From the NCBI RefSeq assembly GCF_002288185.1, contig NZ_CP016776.1, forward strand, positions 62,001 through 126,000: DNA of 64,000 nucleotides. Reading direction: 5' to 3'. The stretch comes from Candidatus Planktophila vernalis (GTDB lineage: Bacteria; Actinomycetota; Actinomycetes; Nanopelagicales; Nanopelagicaceae). Below the pieces are notes generated by a model. That model did no database searches. It had not been told where the DNA came from and saw only the letters and a list, made by a program, of their open reading frames with translations. Made by a program: the position numbers and the translations under genes. Of this stretch, positions 1 to 11,109 are shown piece after piece (the first letter of the stretch is position 1; every line of letters begins with the position of its first letter).

Positions 1-43
1 GTGTGAAGATCTACGTTCGACCGGAACTTCATCACTTAAGTAA
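1..43 (+). CDS. fba: Fructose-bisphosphate aldolase class II, C-terminal end (partial)
   Basis: Frame 2 is open from the window edge to a TAA at 41-43 and encodes CEDLRSTGTSSLK, preceded by the third base of a codon compatible with Ala. Actinobacterial class II aldolases end in a similar ACxDLxxxGxSL pattern (the M. tuberculosis enzyme ends ACNDLHCAGKSLTH), and fba lies near purA in that phylum. Only 13 codons are visible, so the call rests on this short tail and on gene order. The enzyme cleaves fructose-1,6-bisphosphate in glycolysis. Confidence 0.55.
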   Translation, partial: CEDLRSTGTSSLK

Positions 44-1357
<1,314 letters not shown>

Positions 1358-1360
1358 GAA

Positions 1361-2605
1361 ATGAAAATCCTCCTAGTCGGAAGCGGCGGTCGTGAACACG
1401 CCTTAGGACTAGGACTACACGCAGATCCAGAGTGCACAGAACTACATGCTGCACCAGGTAATCCAGGGATTGCACAGTTTGCAACATGTCATCCATTAGT
1501 AATAAGTGATAACCAAGCGATTCTAGATTTGGCACAAAAACTTGATGTCGAATTAGTAGTTATTGGCCCTGAAGTTCCTTTAGTAAACGGTGCTGCAGAC
1601 CTATTGCGGGCCGCTGGAATATCAGTCTTTGGCCCATCTAAAGCTGCAGCTCAGTTAGAAGGCTCTAAAAACTTTGCAAAAGAGGTGATGGCAGATGCTG
1701 GTGTGCCAACTGCCCATAGTTTTACTTGCACAAATCAAGCCGAGATTGAAAAAGCACTCGATACATTTGGTGCGCCATATGTAGTTAAAGATGATGGCTT
1801 AGCTGCAGGTAAAGGCGTTGTTGTTACAAGAGATCGCCAAGAAGCCTTAGATCACGCATTATCTTGCAAGCGAGTGGTTATTGAAGAGTTCTTAGATGGT
1901 CCAGAAGTTTCACTCTTTGGAATAAGCGATGGCAAAACAGTTATTCCAATGCAACCAGCGCAAGATTTTAAACGCGCACTCAATGGTGATCAGGGACCAA
2001 ATACTGGGGGAATGGGTGCTTACTCACCACTTCCTTGGGCGCCATCAGACATTATTGAAGATACATACATAAAAGTTCTAGCTCCGATGATTGCTGAAAT
2101 GGCAGCACGTGGCACACCATTTGTTGGTTTGCTCTATGCAGGTCTTGCATTAACAGATCACGGAACACGAGTGATTGAATTCAATGCGCGCTTTGGAGAT
2201 CCAGAAACTCAAGTGTTAATTCCCCTTTTGAAAACTCCATTGGCACAACTTCTCTATAAAGCGGCAACGAGAAATCTAGAGGGCGTTACTTTGCAGTGGA
2301 GTGATGAATCTGCCGTGACTGTTGTATTAGCAAGCGGTGGATATCCAACATCTCCTGCAGTAGGTGGCGTAATTGGAGAGTTCCCAACGATTGAAAAGGT
2401 TTCAATTTTTCATGCAGGCACAACTGATAGTGAAAAAGGCTTAGTTTCATCAGGTGGTCGAGTTCTCACTGTTACCGGCACGGGCAGTGACTTAACTGAA
2501 GCTCGCGATCGTGCTTACCGGGCAATCAGCCACATCTCACTTGATGGATCCTTCTATCGCACCGATATCGCGCTCAATGCGTCGGTGGCAGAGAAGGGCA
2601 ATTAA
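1361..2605 (+). CDS. purD: Phosphoribosylamine--glycine ligase (GAR synthetase)
   Basis: Second step of IMP synthesis: ATP-dependent ligation of glycine to phosphoribosylamine. The 414 residues match the monofunctional bacterial enzyme. The N-terminal GSGGREHAL (8-16) is the family signature. The central ATP-grasp fold includes the KDDGLAAGKGV segment and the metal-binding EFNARFGDPE stretch. It begins 3 nt after purA and its stop codon directly abuts the purB start, so it is co-transcribed and probably translationally coupled with both. Confidence 0.96.
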   Translation: MKILLVGSGGREHALGLGLHADPECTELHAAPGNPGIAQFATCHPLVISDNQAILDLAQKLDVELVVIGPEVPLVNGAADLLRAAGISVFGPSKAAAQLEGSKNFAKEVMADAGVPTAHSFTCTNQAEIEKALDTFGAPYVVKDDGLAAGKGVVVTRDRQEALDHALSCKRVVIEEFLDGPEVSLFGISDGKTVIPMQPAQDFKRALNGDQGPNTGGMGAYSPLPWAPSDIIEDTYIKVLAPMIAEMAARGTPFVGLLYAGLALTDHGTRVIEFNARFGDPETQVLIPLLKTPLAQLLYKAATRNLEGVTLQWSDESAVTVVLASGGYPTSPAVGGVIGEFPTIEKVSIFHAGTTDSEKGLVSSGGRVLTVTGTGSDLTEARDRAYRAISHISLDGSFYRTDIALNASVAEKGN

Positions 2606-4027
2606 ATGAAGGATAATTCGGGCGTGAGCCTTCTCGCTAATCGATATGCATCAGCTGCGATGCGTGAAATCTTCGCACCTGAAGCAAAAATCATCGCTGA
2701 AAGAAAGCTCTGGATCGCAGTAATGCGTGCTCAATCAACGTTGGGTCATGCAATATCCAAGGATGTAATTACAGATTACGAGAAGGTAATTACACAGGTG
2801 GATTTAGCTTCTATTGATGCGCGTGAAAAGAAGACGCGTCACGATGTGAAAGCCCGCATTGAAGAGTTCAATGCGCTAGCTGGCCATGAAGCAATCCATG
2901 CAGGTATGACAAGCCGAGATTTAACTGAAAACATTGAAGCGCTACAAATCCGCAATGGTCTTGATGTTGTTCATGACAAAGTTGTCACTGTGCTTGCACG
3001 ATTAGCAGAGCGCGCAACGCAGTATGCAGACCAACCAGTTGCAGGACGTTCACATAATGTTCCAGCACAGATCACAACTCTTGGAAAAAGATTTGCTTCA
3101 GCTGCAGAAGAATTACTTTTTGCTTATGAGCGCTTAACTGCTTTGCAAGATCGTTACCCAATGCGTGGCATAAAGGGTCCAGTTGGAACTGCCCAAGATT
3201 CAATTGACTTACTGGGATCAACAGATGCTCATGCAAAATTAGAAAGCACAATTGCAAAAGAGCTGGGCTTTAACCGTGTTCTAGATTCAACCGGTCAGAT
3301 CTATCCTCGCTCCTTTGATTATGATGTTGTAACAACACTTGTTCAGCTCGCTTCATCACCTTCATCTCTTGCCACATCAATTCGTTTGATGGCAGGCGCC
3401 GAACTTGTCACTGAAGGTTTCAAGGCCGGCCAAGTTGGAAGCAGCGCAATGCCACACAAGATGAACACACGCTCGTGTGAGCGAGTAAATGGTTTAGCCG
3501 TTGTGCTTCGCGGATATGCATCAATGGTCAGTGAACTAGCTGGGGATCAATGGAATGAAGGCGATGTTTCTTGTTCTGTAGTTCGCCGTGTGGCAATGCC
3601 TGATGCTTTCTATGCAATTGATGGCCTTCTAGAAACCATGCTCACAGTTCTAGATGAGTTCGGAGCATTCCCAGCCGTTATTGCTGCTGAATTAGAGCGT
3701 TATCTGCCTTTCTTGGCCACAACAAAGATTTTGATGGCAGCAGTTAAGGCCGGTGTTGGCCGCGAAGTTGCCCATGAAGTTATTAAAGAACATGCAGTTA
3801 AAGCAGCACTGGGAATGCGTGAAGGTAAGAAGAACTCGCTCCTTGATGATTTAGCTGCAGATAATCGCTTGCCACTTGATCGTGCGGCTTTGGATGTATT
3901 GATTAGTACCCCACTTGAATTTACTGGCGAAGCTCGCCAACAAGTTGCTCGAGTTGTTAGTCGCATTGGCGCGATTACTTCCGCGCACCCTGCCGCAGTG
4001 CAGTACAAGCCCGGCTCTATTAGGTGA
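2606..4027 (+). CDS. purB: Adenylosuccinate lyase
   Basis: Releases fumarate from SAICAR and from adenylosuccinate, so it acts twice in purine synthesis. The 473 residues contain the fumarase/aspartase signature GSSAMPHKMN near residues 278-288, whose Ser is the catalytic acid/base in this superfamily. The AGRSHNVPAQ segment upstream supplies the conserved His. The start abuts the purD stop with no spacer. The last 4 bases overlap the GTG start of purC (GTGA). The N terminus before the first conserved helix is short, so the annotated ATG fits well. Confidence 0.96.
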   Translation: MKDNSGVSLLANRYASAAMREIFAPEAKIIAERKLWIAVMRAQSTLGHAISKDVITDYEKVITQVDLASIDAREKKTRHDVKARIEEFNALAGHEAIHAGMTSRDLTENIEALQIRNGLDVVHDKVVTVLARLAERATQYADQPVAGRSHNVPAQITTLGKRFASAAEELLFAYERLTALQDRYPMRGIKGPVGTAQDSIDLLGSTDAHAKLESTIAKELGFNRVLDSTGQIYPRSFDYDVVTTLVQLASSPSSLATSIRLMAGAELVTEGFKAGQVGSSAMPHKMNTRSCERVNGLAVVLRGYASMVSELAGDQWNEGDVSCSVVRRVAMPDAFYAIDGLLETMLTVLDEFGAFPAVIAAELERYLPFLATTKILMAAVKAGVGREVAHEVIKEHAVKAALGMREGKKNSLLDDLAADNRLPLDRAALDVLISTPLEFTGEARQQVARVVSRIGAITSAHPAAVQYKPGSIR

Positions 4028-4905
4028 GCGGCTTCGGCTTAGCTGGTCCACCGCCAGCGCCTTCAATACCTGGGTGGACACATCTGCGCACCGGAAAAGT
4101 ACGTGACCTCTACACAAATGATTTAGGAGATATCTTACTTGTTGCATCTGATCGCATCTCTGCTTATGACTGGGTAATGCCGACAGAGATTCCAGGTAAG
4201 GGCGCAGTACTCACGCAACTATCTCTATTTTGGTTTGATCTACTAGAAGACATAATTCCTAACCATATTGTTTCAACTGATGTTCCAGAAATTGTGGAAG
4301 ATCGCGCAATTATTGTTCAACCACTAGAAATGTTTGCAATTGAATGTGTTGCACGTGGGTATTTAACTGGAAGTGGCTGGAGTGAATACAAGGAAAATAG
4401 TGCGGTATGTGGAAATGTTCTACCGGCAGGATTACTAGATGGATCAGAGCTTCCTAACAGCATTTTCACACCAGCAACAAAGGCAGAGATTGGTGATCAC
4501 GACATAAACATTGATTTTGAGGCGGCATCAAAGATTGTTGGTGCAAAGGATGCAGCCGAGCTGCGCGATTTAACTTTAAAGCTCTATGACACTGCAGCAG
4601 ATTTTGCCAAGAGCCGAGGCATTATTTTGGCTGATACTAAATTCGAATTTGGACGAAATTCAGATGGGGCAATTGTCTTGGGCGATGAGGCTCTAACCCC
4701 TGATTCATCTAGGTTTTGGGATCAATCCATATGGGTGCCAGGTGGCACACAGCCCTCATTTGATAAGCAGTTTTTACGTGACTACCTCGTAGCCAGCGGA
4801 TGGGATAGAAATAGCCCACCACCCGAGCTACCAGTAGAGATCGTAGAAAAAACTGCAGAGCGTTATGAAGAAGCTTTTTATCGTTTAACTGGCAGCAAGT
4901 TCTAA
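4024..4905 (+). CDS. purC: SAICAR synthetase (phosphoribosylaminoimidazole-succinocarboxamide synthase)
   Basis: Ligates aspartate to CAIR with ATP to form SAICAR. The 293-residue protein has the family features GKVRDLY near residue 22, SDRISAYD, the ECVARGYLTGSGW core and the ADTKFEFG segment that contacts ATP/Mg. This is the larger eukaryote-like form usual in Actinobacteria; the compact form is about 240 residues. The start is GTG inside the GTGA overlap with purB, indicating translational coupling. A 12-nt gap follows before purS. Confidence 0.96.
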   Translation: MSGFGLAGPPPAPSIPGWTHLRTGKVRDLYTNDLGDILLVASDRISAYDWVMPTEIPGKGAVLTQLSLFWFDLLEDIIPNHIVSTDVPEIVEDRAIIVQPLEMFAIECVARGYLTGSGWSEYKENSAVCGNVLPAGLLDGSELPNSIFTPATKAEIGDHDINIDFEAASKIVGAKDAAELRDLTLKLYDTAADFAKSRGIILADTKFEFGRNSDGAIVLGDEALTPDSSRFWDQSIWVPGGTQPSFDKQFLRDYLVASGWDRNSPPPELPVEIVEKTAERYEEAFYRLTGSKF

Positions 4906-4917
4906 CTAAGGGAGAAT

Positions 4918-5169
4918 ATGACAATGGCAAAGATTGTGGTTGATGTGATGTTGAAGCCAGAGATTCTTGACCCACAAGGTAACGCGGTTGCATCTGCCCT
5001 ACCTCGTCTTGGATTCTCCTTTGCTAAATCAGTGCGCCAAGGAAAGCGATTTGAAATTGAAGTTGAAGGCGAGCCAACGGCTGCTCAGTTAGCTGAAGTT
5101 GAAAAAGCTGCTGAAGTTCTACTTTCTAATCCAGTGATTGAAAACTATGTTGTGAGAGTTGAAAAGTAA
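4918..5169 (+). CDS. purS: FGAM synthase subunit PurS
   Basis: Small structural subunit of the three-part phosphoribosylformylglycinamidine synthase. It bridges the glutaminase PurQ and the synthetase PurL and helps channel ammonia. The 83 residues start [19 protein letters not shown] and contain the LPRLGF and [11 protein letters not shown] segments typical of PurS. Two in-frame ATGs lie 6 nt apart; the first has AAGGGAGA about 3-10 nt upstream. Its stop overlaps the purQ start (TAATG). Confidence 0.95.
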   Translation: MTMAKIVVDVMLKPEILDPQGNAVASALPRLGFSFAKSVRQGKRFEIEVEGEPTAAQLAEVEKAAEVLLSNPVIENYVVRVEK

Positions 5170-5837
5170 TGCGCGTTGGAGTCATAACTTTTCCGGGCAC
5201 ACTCGATGATCGAGATGCTGCACGGGCTGTTGTTGCCGGAGGATCAGAGGCAGTTTCACTCTGGCATGCAGATGCCGATTTAAAGAACGTGGATGCAGTT
5301 ATTTTGCCGGGTGGATTTTCATACGGTGACTATCTGCGCTGCGGTGCTATTTCTCGCTTTGCACCAGTAATGCAATTAGTAATTGAAGCTGCAGGTAAAG
5401 GAATGCCAGTTCTTGGTATCTGTAATGGTTTTCAAGTTCTTTGTGAATCACATTTGCTTCCAGGTGCGCTTACACGCAACTCAGACCTCCATTTCCTTTG
5501 CAGAGATCAAGAGATAGAAATAGTAAACAATTCAACACCTTGGACTTCTTCTTATAAGGCTGGCGAGAAGATTGTTATTCCACTTAAAAACGGTGAGGGA
5601 TCATTCCAATGTGATGATAAAACCCTTGCTGAACTAGAAGGTGAAGGAAGAGTCATTGCCAGGTATGTGGGTCAAAACCCTAACGGGTCAAGGAATTTGA
5701 TCGCAGGAATCACTAATGCACGCGGAAACGTTGTGGGGCTTATGCCTCACCCAGAGCATGCAATTGACGAGTTAACTGGGCCGTCTGCTCTAGGTCTTGG
5801 TTTCTTCACTTCAATCCTTAATGCGATGGTGAAGTAA
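5169..5837 (+). CDS. purQ: FGAM synthase glutaminase subunit PurQ
   Basis: Class I glutamine amidotransferase that hydrolyses glutamine and passes ammonia to PurL. The 222 residues include the nucleophile Cys85 in GICNGFQVL and the His/Glu pair in MPHPEHAID near residue 200, so the triad is complete. Both ends overlap the neighbouring subunits by one base (TAATG at purS and at purL), an arrangement expected for equimolar expression of the complex. Confidence 0.96.
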   Translation: MRVGVITFPGTLDDRDAARAVVAGGSEAVSLWHADADLKNVDAVILPGGFSYGDYLRCGAISRFAPVMQLVIEAAGKGMPVLGICNGFQVLCESHLLPGALTRNSDLHFLCRDQEIEIVNNSTPWTSSYKAGEKIVIPLKNGEGSFQCDDKTLAELEGEGRVIARYVGQNPNGSRNLIAGITNARGNVVGLMPHPEHAIDELTGPSALGLGFFTSILNAMVK

Positions 5838-8062
5838 TGGCTCTAGATACTGTTGTCATTGCACAATCAACTCCAGATACAGTCCAACCATTTGCTGAAC
5901 TGGGGTTGAAACCTGATGAGTATGCACGTATCAAAGAAATCTTAGGTCGTCGCCCAACATCATCTGAATTGGCCATGTATTCCGTGATGTGGTCAGAACA
6001 CTGTTCTTATAAATCATCAAAAGTACATTTGAAGCAGTTTGGAGAAAAAGCACCAAAGTCTGATGCATTGTTAGTTGGTATTGGTGAAAATGCTGGCGTT
6101 GTTGATGTTGGTCAAGGTTATGCAGTTACTTTCAAAATTGAATCACACAACCACCCTTCATTTATCGAGCCGTATCAAGGTGCAGCAACTGGCGTTGGCG
6201 GAATTGTGAGAGATATTTTGACAATGGGTGCACGACCAATTGCAGTGATGGATCCTTTGCGATTTGGTCCAGCAGATGCTGCGGATACTCGCAGAGTTCT
6301 GCCGGGCATCGTTGCCGGTGTTGGTGGATACGGAAACTGCTTAGGGCTACCAAATATTGGTGGTGAAGTTGTCTTTGATGAGACTTATATTGGTAATCCG
6401 TTAGTTAACGCCTTATGTGTTGGCGTGATGAAACACAGCGATATTAAGTTAGCGAAAGCTGCTGGTGCTGGAAATCTTGTTGTTCTCTATGGCGCTAAGA
6501 CTGGCGGAGATGGAATTGGTGGAGTTTCAGTTTTAGCTTCTGAAACCTTTGGCGCTGGTGGTTCTACTAAGCGCCCAAGTGTTCAAGTGGGCGATCCATT
6601 TGTTGAAAAGGTTTTAATTGAATGTTCTCTTGAAATCTTTGCAGAAGACTTAGTGCTTGGCATCCAAGACCTTGGCGGGGCAGGCTTATCGTGTGCAACG
6701 AGTGAATTAGCCTCAGGTGGCAGTGGGGGTATGAAAGTAGCCCTGGACAAGGTTCCTTTGCGCGATCCATCCCTTTCTCCTGAAGAGATTTTGATGTCAG
6801 AGTCACAAGAGCGCATGTGTGCCATCGTTGAACCCAGCAAGATCAATCGATTCTTAGAAATCTGTAAGAAGTGGGATGTCACAGTTACTGTTATTGGTGA
6901 AGTAACTGATGGGGATAGATTAGAAATCACGTGGAATGGTGAAGTAATTGTCAATGTTCCACCACGCACGGTCGCTCATGAGGGTCCGGTTTATAACCGC
7001 CCTCTTGCACAGCCTGCATACATCGATCAAGTGAATTCACAAAAAGTAAATGTTCCTATGCCAAGTGGCGCAGCTGAAATCAAAGCTGCAGTTCTCAAAC
7101 TTGCAGGAGCGCCAAACTTGGCAGATAAATCCTGGGTTACCGCCCAATACGATAAATATGTTCAAGGAAATACTATTCAAGCCCAACCCGATGATTCAGG
7201 AATGGTTCGACTTGATGAGAGCACGCATTTAGGCGTTGCAATTTCAACGGATGCAAATGCGAATTGGTCATATTTAAATCCTTATCAAGGAGCAAAGCTT
7301 GCGTTAGCCGAGGCTGCGCGAAATATTGCAACAGCTGGTGCTAGACCACTTGCAGTTACTAACTGTCTTAACTTTGGATCTCCCGAAGATCCAGGAGTGA
7401 TGTGGCAGTTTGCTGAATCCGTTCGCGGTTTAGCCGATGGCTGTTTAGAGATGGGTTTGCCTGTTACGGGCGGCAATGTTTCTTTCTACAACCAGACCGG
7501 CGCAGTTGCTATCTTGCCAACACCAGTCATTGGTGTTTTGGGAGTAATTCAAGATGTTCGCAAGCGAACACCGATGAGTTATAAGACAAGCGGCCTGGAA
7601 CTATTCTTGCTGGGAGAGACAAAAGAAGATCTAGCGGGAAGTGAATGGGCTTTCTTGCATGGTCAGCGAGTTGGCCAGTCACCAGATGCTGATTTAGCCC
7701 GTGAAATGCGCCTTATTGAGCTGCTTCTAGAGGGGAATGCTTTCTTTAGCGCTGCTCATGATTTGAGCCAAGGCGGACTATCGGCCGGATTAACTGAAAT
7801 GGTTTTGCGCCATAGCGTTGGTGCCACTATTTCTCTTTCAAATCCAGCCGTTGATCTCTTGAGTGAAACTCCAGGACGAGTAATCGTGGCGATAGAGACA
7901 AGTAAAGTTTCGCAGTTGCAGGCCCTTGCTACCAAGTACTCGATAGCAATTTCAAAGCTGGGAACTACTGGTGGGGATTCACTGACGATTAATGACTCTG
8001 TCATTTCATTAGATGAACTTCGCACAGAACACACTTCGACATTCCCACGGTTGTTTGGATAG
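5837..8062 (+). CDS. purL: FGAM synthase synthetase subunit PurL (small type)
   Basis: ATP-dependent conversion of FGAR to FGAM with ammonia from PurQ. The 741 residues match the 'small' PurL that needs separate PurS and PurQ, consistent with the genes just upstream. Visible motifs are [12 protein letters not shown] near residue 50, the nucleotide-binding [17 protein letters not shown] near residue 97, and a second pseudo-duplicated half with [16 protein letters not shown]. The start overlaps the purQ stop by one base. Confidence 0.97.
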   Translation: MALDTVVIAQSTPDTVQPFAELGLKPDEYARIKEILGRRPTSSELAMYSVMWSEHCSYKSSKVHLKQFGEKAPKSDALLVGIGENAGVVDVGQGYAVTFKIESHNHPSFIEPYQGAATGVGGIVRDILTMGARPIAVMDPLRFGPADAADTRRVLPGIVAGVGGYGNCLGLPNIGGEVVFDETYIGNPLVNALCVGVMKHSDIKLAKAAGAGNLVVLYGAKTGGDGIGGVSVLASETFGAGGSTKRPSVQVGDPFVEKVLIECSLEIFAEDLVLGIQDLGGAGLSCATSELASGGSGGMKVALDKVPLRDPSLSPEEILMSESQERMCAIVEPSKINRFLEICKKWDVTVTVIGEVTDGDRLEITWNGEVIVNVPPRTVAHEGPVYNRPLAQPAYIDQVNSQKVNVPMPSGAAEIKAAVLKLAGAPNLADKSWVTAQYDKYVQGNTIQAQPDDSGMVRLDESTHLGVAISTDANANWSYLNPYQGAKLALAEAARNIATAGARPLAVTNCLNFGSPEDPGVMWQFAESVRGLADGCLEMGLPVTGGNVSFYNQTGAVAILPTPVIGVLGVIQDVRKRTPMSYKTSGLELFLLGETKEDLAGSEWAFLHGQRVGQSPDADLAREMRLIELLLEGNAFFSAAHDLSQGGLSAGLTEMVLRHSVGATISLSNPAVDLLSETPGRVIVAIETSKVSQLQALATKYSIAISKLGTTGGDSLTINDSVISLDELRTEHTSTFPRLFG

Positions 8063-8067
8063 AAGAT

Positions 8068-8364
8068 ATGCGCGATCAAGAGGTCCTAGAAGAAGTTAAG
8101 AGCACACTTGCGCTGTTGACTGCCAAGGCCCCCGGTCGTGCAATTGAAGTTCGAGTTCCACCATATGCCGCCGTGCAATGTGGTGATGGACCAACTCACA
8201 CCCGTGGAACTCCAGCAAATGTTATTGAGATGAACGCCCCAACGTGGTTGGCGTTAGCAAAAGGTGAAATCAATTGGGCCGATGCGCTAATTAATGGCGA
8301 CATTATCGCTTCAGGAGTCCGTGCAGATCTTTCAGAGTACTTACCACTTAGGATTCAATCATGA
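8068..8364 (+). CDS. Sterol-carrier-family (SCP2-like) protein in the purine operon
   Basis: 98-residue protein resembling the actinobacterial 'sterol carrier family protein' commonly found between purL and purF. The sequence includes RVPPYAAVQCGDGPTHTRGTP and an EMNAPTWLALAKGEINWADA helix, as in SCP2-like domains that bind hydrophobic ligands. It has no signal peptide or membrane segment. It starts 5 nt after purL and its last 4 bases overlap the purF start (ATGA), so it is expressed with the purine enzymes. Its biochemical role is not known. Family assignment is from recall of this conserved gene order; a ligand cannot be inferred. Confidence 0.75.
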   Translation: MRDQEVLEEVKSTLALLTAKAPGRAIEVRVPPYAAVQCGDGPTHTRGTPANVIEMNAPTWLALAKGEINWADALINGDIIASGVRADLSEYLPLRIQS

Positions 8365-9830
8365 GACGCCCAGATGGATTACTCAATCACAACGTCTTGG
8401 GAGAAGACAAAGGCCCACAAGATGCCTGTGGAGTTTTTGGTGTGTGGGCACCGGGTGAAGAAGTTGCAAAGCTAACTTTCTATGGTCTCTATGCCTTGCA
8501 ACACCGCGGAACCGAATCTGCTGGAATTGCAACAAGTGATGGAAGCAGAATTCTTGTCTATAAAGATATGGGATTAGTATCTCAAGTCTTTACTGAAAGT
8601 GATCTAGCTACTCTTCCTGGAGATTTAGCAATTGGTCACTGCCGATACAGCACCACTGGATCAAGTACTTGGGTCAATGCCCAGCCAACGCTGCGCCCAA
8701 CTAAGTACGGCACACTGGCTTTAGCCCACAACGGCAACCTGACTAATACCGGCGATTTAGCTGAATTAGTACAAAAGCTTGAGCCAAGCAATGGCCGTGA
8801 GCGCGGAGCCACGACAGATACTGAAATTATGACTGCGCTCATCTCACTGCAAAATGAGAAAAATGTTGAAGCAAGTGCGATGTCAGTTTTGCCACAACTA
8901 GAAGGTGCTTTTTCTTTAGTGTTTATGGATGAGCACACGCTATATGCAGCCCGTGATCGCCACGGTGTTCGCCCATTAGTACTAGGTAAATTAGAAAATG
9001 GTTGGGTAGTTGCATCTGAGTCTGCAGCCTTAGACATTGTTGGCGCAGCTTTTGTTCGGGAGATTGAACCAGGAGAATTTGTAGCAATTAATGCAACTGG
9101 CGTTCGTTCAGAGCGCTGGGCGCCTGCAGAACCTAAGGGTTGTTTATTTGAATACGTTTATCTAGCTCGACCTGACACAACAATTGCAGGACAGGGAATT
9201 CATGCAACGCGCGTTCGCATTGGTGAGCGCTTAGCAAAAGAAGCACCCGTGGAGGCAGATCTTGTCATTCCAGTTCCTGAATCAGGAACACCTGCAGCAA
9301 TTGGATATGCAAAAGGTTCAGGAATTCCTTTTGGAATGGGATTAGTAAAGAACTCATACGTCGGGCGTACATTTATCCAACCTTCACAAACCATTCGCCA
9401 ATTAGGTATTCGTTTGAAGCTCAACCCACTGCGTGAAATTATTGAAGGCAAGCGCATTGTGGTTGTCGATGACTCTATTGTGCGCGGAAATACCCAACGG
9501 GCAATTGTTCGCATGCTGCGCGAAGCCGGAGCACGTGAGATTCACGTTCGAATCTCTTCACCACCAGTTAAATGGCCATGCTTCTATGGAATTGATTTTG
9601 CTACTCGCGCTGAACTAGTGGCGAGTGGTTTAGAAGTTGAAGAGATTAGACGCTCTATCGGTGCAGATTCTCTGGGCTATGTCTCACTTGAAGGTCTCAT
9701 TGAATCCACCCAGGTGGAGGAAAATAAGCTATGCGGGGCATGCTTTACGGGCCAATACCCAATCCGTATTCCTGCCGATATGTCTGAAGGCAAGATGCGC
9801 CTTGAAATCACAGAAGTACATGGCCATTAA
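8361..9830 (+). CDS. purF: Amidophosphoribosyltransferase
   Basis: First committed step of purine synthesis: PRPP plus glutamine gives phosphoribosylamine. The 489-residue precursor has a 22-residue propeptide ending DA before the N-terminal nucleophile Cys23 of the Ntn glutaminase domain. The PRPP-binding loop VVVDDSIVRGNT lies near residue 370. Cysteines in CLFEYVYLARPDT and CGACFTGQYP fit the [4Fe-4S] B. subtilis-type enzyme rather than the cluster-free E. coli type. The start overlaps the upstream SCP2-like gene by 4 bp, and purM follows with no gap. Confidence 0.96.
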   Translation: MRRPDGLLNHNVLGEDKGPQDACGVFGVWAPGEEVAKLTFYGLYALQHRGTESAGIATSDGSRILVYKDMGLVSQVFTESDLATLPGDLAIGHCRYSTTGSSTWVNAQPTLRPTKYGTLALAHNGNLTNTGDLAELVQKLEPSNGRERGATTDTEIMTALISLQNEKNVEASAMSVLPQLEGAFSLVFMDEHTLYAARDRHGVRPLVLGKLENGWVVASESAALDIVGAAFVREIEPGEFVAINATGVRSERWAPAEPKGCLFEYVYLARPDTTIAGQGIHATRVRIGERLAKEAPVEADLVIPVPESGTPAAIGYAKGSGIPFGMGLVKNSYVGRTFIQPSQTIRQLGIRLKLNPLREIIEGKRIVVVDDSIVRGNTQRAIVRMLREAGAREIHVRISSPPVKWPCFYGIDFATRAELVASGLEVEEIRRSIGADSLGYVSLEGLIESTQVEENKLCGACFTGQYPIRIPADMSEGKMRLEITEVHGH

Positions 9831-10889
9831 ATGAGTACATACAAAGATGCTGGCGTTGATATCGATGCAGGAGATCGCGCCGTTGAATTGATGAAGGCAT
9901 CAATTGCCAAAGCTTCACGCCCAGAAGTAATGGGCGGTATCGGTGGCTTTGCCGGTTTATTTGATGCAAGTGCGCTCAAGAATATGAAAAAGCCATTGCT
10001 TGCTACTTCAACTGATGGTGTGGGAACGAAGACTGAAATTGCACGCGCAATTGGTAAATACGACACCATTGGTGAAGATTTAGTAGCGATGGTTGTTGAT
10101 GACTTAGTTGTGTGCGGAGCAGAACCATTATTTATGACTGATTACATCGCAGTTGGAAAAGTTATCCCAGAGCGCATTGCTGAGATTGTTTCTGGAATTG
10201 CACGTGGTTGTGAAAAAGCAGGCACAGCATTAATTGGGGGAGAGACTGCTGAACACCCAGGGCTACTTGCTGATGATGAGTTTGATGTTGCCGGTGCTGC
10301 AACAGGAGTTGTTGATGCAGATCTACAACTTGGCGCACACCTTGTTCAAAAAGGTGATGTGTTAATTGCAATGCCATCAAGTGGTTTCCATGCTAATGGC
10401 TTTTCATTAGTGCGACACATTATTAAAACTGCCAAGCTCTCACTTGATGCCCACGTCAGTGAGTATGGCAAAACATCTGGGGAGGTCTTTTTAACACCCA
10501 CTGAAATCTATGCTTTAGATTGCTTAGCTTTGATTAGATCTATGCAAGGAAAGCTGCGCGGATTTTCACATATTACTGGTGGTGGAATTGCAGAAAATAC
10601 TGCTCGCGTTATTCCAGAACACTTGAGTGCAATTTATGATCGCTCGACATGGTCGATTCCAGTTGAGATGGAGTACTTATCTAAAGTTGGCGGCGTGCCC
10701 CAGGCAGACATGGAACGAACATGGAACTGCGGCATCGGAATGAGCGCGATAGTTTCGCCTGATTCAGCCGATTTAGCCCTTCGATCCCTGGCTGCCCGGG
10801 GAATGAAAGCATGGGTCGCAGGCGTTGTAGAGGAGCGGGAGCCCTCCCAAGCACGCTCAACTTTGGAAGGCACCTACAGAGCGCGATAA
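9831..10889 (+). CDS. purM: Phosphoribosylformylglycinamidine cyclo-ligase (AIR synthetase)
   Basis: ATP-dependent closure of FGAM to AIR. The 352 residues start TYKDAGVDIDAGD, the expected N terminus, followed by the STDGVGTKTEIA and VVDDLVVCGAEPLFMTDY metal/ATP segments, GGETAEHPG, and FSHITGGGIAENTARV near the C terminus. It abuts purF directly and is the last gene of the purine run. No clear hairpin terminator follows; DUF3073 begins 43 nt later on the same strand. Confidence 0.97.
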   Translation: MSTYKDAGVDIDAGDRAVELMKASIAKASRPEVMGGIGGFAGLFDASALKNMKKPLLATSTDGVGTKTEIARAIGKYDTIGEDLVAMVVDDLVVCGAEPLFMTDYIAVGKVIPERIAEIVSGIARGCEKAGTALIGGETAEHPGLLADDEFDVAGAATGVVDADLQLGAHLVQKGDVLIAMPSSGFHANGFSLVRHIIKTAKLSLDAHVSEYGKTSGEVFLTPTEIYALDCLALIRSMQGKLRGFSHITGGGIAENTARVIPEHLSAIYDRSTWSIPVEMEYLSKVGGVPQADMERTWNCGIGMSAIVSPDSADLALRSLAARGMKAWVAGVVEEREPSQARSTLEGTYRAR

Positions 10890-10932
10890 CCTACGCCTCT
10901 GACGAACACGTACTTAGTTAAGGAGCTCGCAT

Positions 10933-11109
10933 ATGGGTCGCGGCCGAGCCAAAGCAAAACAAACCAAAGTTGCACGTGATTTGAAATATAACTCACAAGA
11001 TATGGATTTAGATCGTCTTGCGAAAGAACTTCATGGCGACGTTGAACCTTCACGTAATCGGGATGACGATGATCCCTTTGCTGAAGGCAATTACATTCCA
11101 CGTGCGTGA
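10933..11109 (+). CDS. DUF3073 family small protein
   Basis: 58-residue protein starting MGRGRAKAKQTKVARDLKY, which is the conserved basic N terminus of DUF3073. An acidic middle (RNRDDDDPFAE) follows. AAGGAG about 10 nt upstream supports the ATG at 10933. Its stop overlaps the GTG start of the next gene (GTGA). The family is nearly restricted to Actinobacteria and often sits next to purM. Function unknown; the mixed basic/acidic composition suggests nucleic-acid contact, but that is only inference. Confidence 0.85.
   Translation: MGRGRAKAKQTKVARDLKYNSQDMDLDRLAKELHGDVEPSRNRDDDDPFAEGNYIPRA

Noticed and set aside
3700-4008. Minus-strand open frame of 102 codons within purB
   Set aside because: Antisense shadow of a strongly conserved coding sequence; composition and lack of ribosome site do not support it.
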